A stretch of 6,002 nucleotides of DNA from Rhodospirillaceae bacterium (GTDB lineage: Bacteria > Pseudomonadota > Alphaproteobacteria > UBA11073). Under the pieces are notes generated by a model. The model ran no database searches. It had not been told where the DNA came from and saw only the letters and a list, made by a program, of their open reading frames with translations. The stretch lies in NCBI GenBank assembly GCA_003536545.1, contig DPZW01000114.1, positions 630-6,631 on the forward strand, given 5' to 3'. Below, piece after piece: positions 5,391-6,002 of this stretch. Each line of letters opens with the position of its first letter. The first letter of the stretch is position 1. Made by a program: the position numbers and the translations under genes.

Positions 5391-6002
5391 TTACGATTGG
5401 CAGCTTTCTTTTTTTCCGCCGCCTGGTTTTCCAGTGCATTGGCAGGCGTAATCGCCGTCACGGCCAATGGCTTCACGCCAAAGCAATGCTCAGCTGATGG
5501 GAATGCATGCGTGCGCACGGCATCGGCGTAATCCTGTGCAGCCTGCGTGACTTGTTTGCCCAGTTGCGCGAATTGTTTGACAAATTTTGGCGTGAAGTCC
5601 TGAAACAATCCCAGCATATCGTCAGTCACCAGAATTTGTCCGTCACAGGCAGGTGATGCGCCGATGCCGATGGTGGGAATTTCGAGTTCAGATGTAATGC
5701 GTGCCGCGAGGGGCTCAACCGTGCCTTCCAGCACGATGGAAAATGCACCGGCCTCCTGCAGTTTGCGCGCGGATTTCACGAGGTAATCTGCTTCGGCCGC
5801 ATCGCGGCCATGGGCGCGATAACCACCCGCAGCTGCCGCACTTTGCGGCATCAGGCCGATATGCGCCATCACGGGAATACCGCGCCGCGCCAGGAATGAA
5901 ACCGTGTCGGCCATTTCCATGCCGCCCTCGATCTTCACCGCCGCGCATCCGGTCTCTGCCATGATGCGCGCGGCATTTGTGTAAGCCTGCTGCGGCGACA
6001 AT
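5384..6002 (-). CDS. panB: 3-methyl-2-oxobutanoate hydroxymethyltransferase (PanB), C-terminal about 205 residues (partial)
   Basis: PanB transfers a hydroxymethyl group from methylenetetrahydrofolate to 2-oxoisovalerate, making ketopantoate for pantothenate and coenzyme A synthesis. The visible part contains the family motifs in order: [15 protein letters not shown] near the start, [15 protein letters not shown], a GGYRAHGRD segment, the VLEGTVEP segment with the putative catalytic Glu, and [20 protein letters not shown]. Spacing and length fit the last three quarters of a protein of about 270-280 residues. The frame is open to the right edge. The TTG at 6001 that could be read as a start is internal, because the family's N-terminal third is still missing. 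The C-terminus carries a short Lys/Ala-rich tail ([10 protein letters not shown]). It converges on the phasin gene with 44 bp between stop codons, sharing the terminator. Confidence 0.95.
   Translation of the reverse strand, partial: LSPQQAYTNAARIMAETGCAAVKIEGGMEMADTVSFLARRGIPVMAHIGLMPQSAAAAGGYRAHGRDAAEADYLVKSARKLQEAGAFSIVLEGTVEPLAARITSELEIPTIGIGASPACDGQILVTDDMLGLFQDFTPKFVKQFAQLGKQVTQAAQDYADAVRTHAFPSAEHCFGVKPLAVTAITPANALENQAAEKKKAANRKK

Noticed and set aside
5999..6001. TTG at 6001 as a start codon for panB
   Set aside because: The protein would lack the N-terminal third of PanB; the frame is simply cut by the window edge.

Overview
The window looks like ordinary chromosomal DNA of an alphaproteobacterium of roughly 50% GC. 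The reasons are: lgt directly followed by a MidA-family methyltransferase, a UbiK/BMFP - YbjN - proC cluster, a poly-hydroxyalkanoate-type phasin, and a PanB whose motifs read like alphaproteobacterial versions. I cannot name the genus. Coding density is high. I see no tRNA, rRNA, CRISPR array, insertion sequence or phage gene.

Left part (1-1390, minus strand): lgt, encoding the prolipoprotein diacylglyceryl transferase, runs leftward and overlaps by 11 bp the start of a midA-like methyltransferase gene that leaves the window at base 1. A 59-bp divergent gap containing a perfect 6-bp-arm inverted repeat separates lgt from the next cluster.

Centre (1450-3621, plus strand): four closely packed genes, probably one operon: ubiK-like, ybjN-like, proC, and a small helical protein. 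The last resembles the ligand-binding half of a TetR/COQ9-type protein and lacks the DNA-binding half. Its start codon shares one base with the proC stop (TAATG). A 9-bp hairpin spans the ubiK stop codon.

Right part (3607-6002): a 365-residue polytopic membrane protein of unknown function, with several histidine motifs, lies tail-to-tail with the cluster and overlaps it by 15 bp. Its only good promoter predicts a transcript that starts at the ATG, so it may be leaderless. A 167-bp divergent region then leads to a solitary phasin gene with a good sigma-70-like promoter (extended -10) and an operator-like palindrome at the expected transcription start. The phasin gene and the converging panB share a stem-loop terminator. 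panB runs off the right edge and lacks its N-terminus.

Functionally the genes are mostly housekeeping: lipoprotein maturation, probable complex I assembly, ubiquinone synthesis support, proline and pantothenate synthesis, and carbon-storage granule coating. I found no clear multi-gene undescribed system. The items most worth following up are the histidine-rich membrane protein with its leaderless-type promoter, and the TetR-like protein without a helix-turn-helix.
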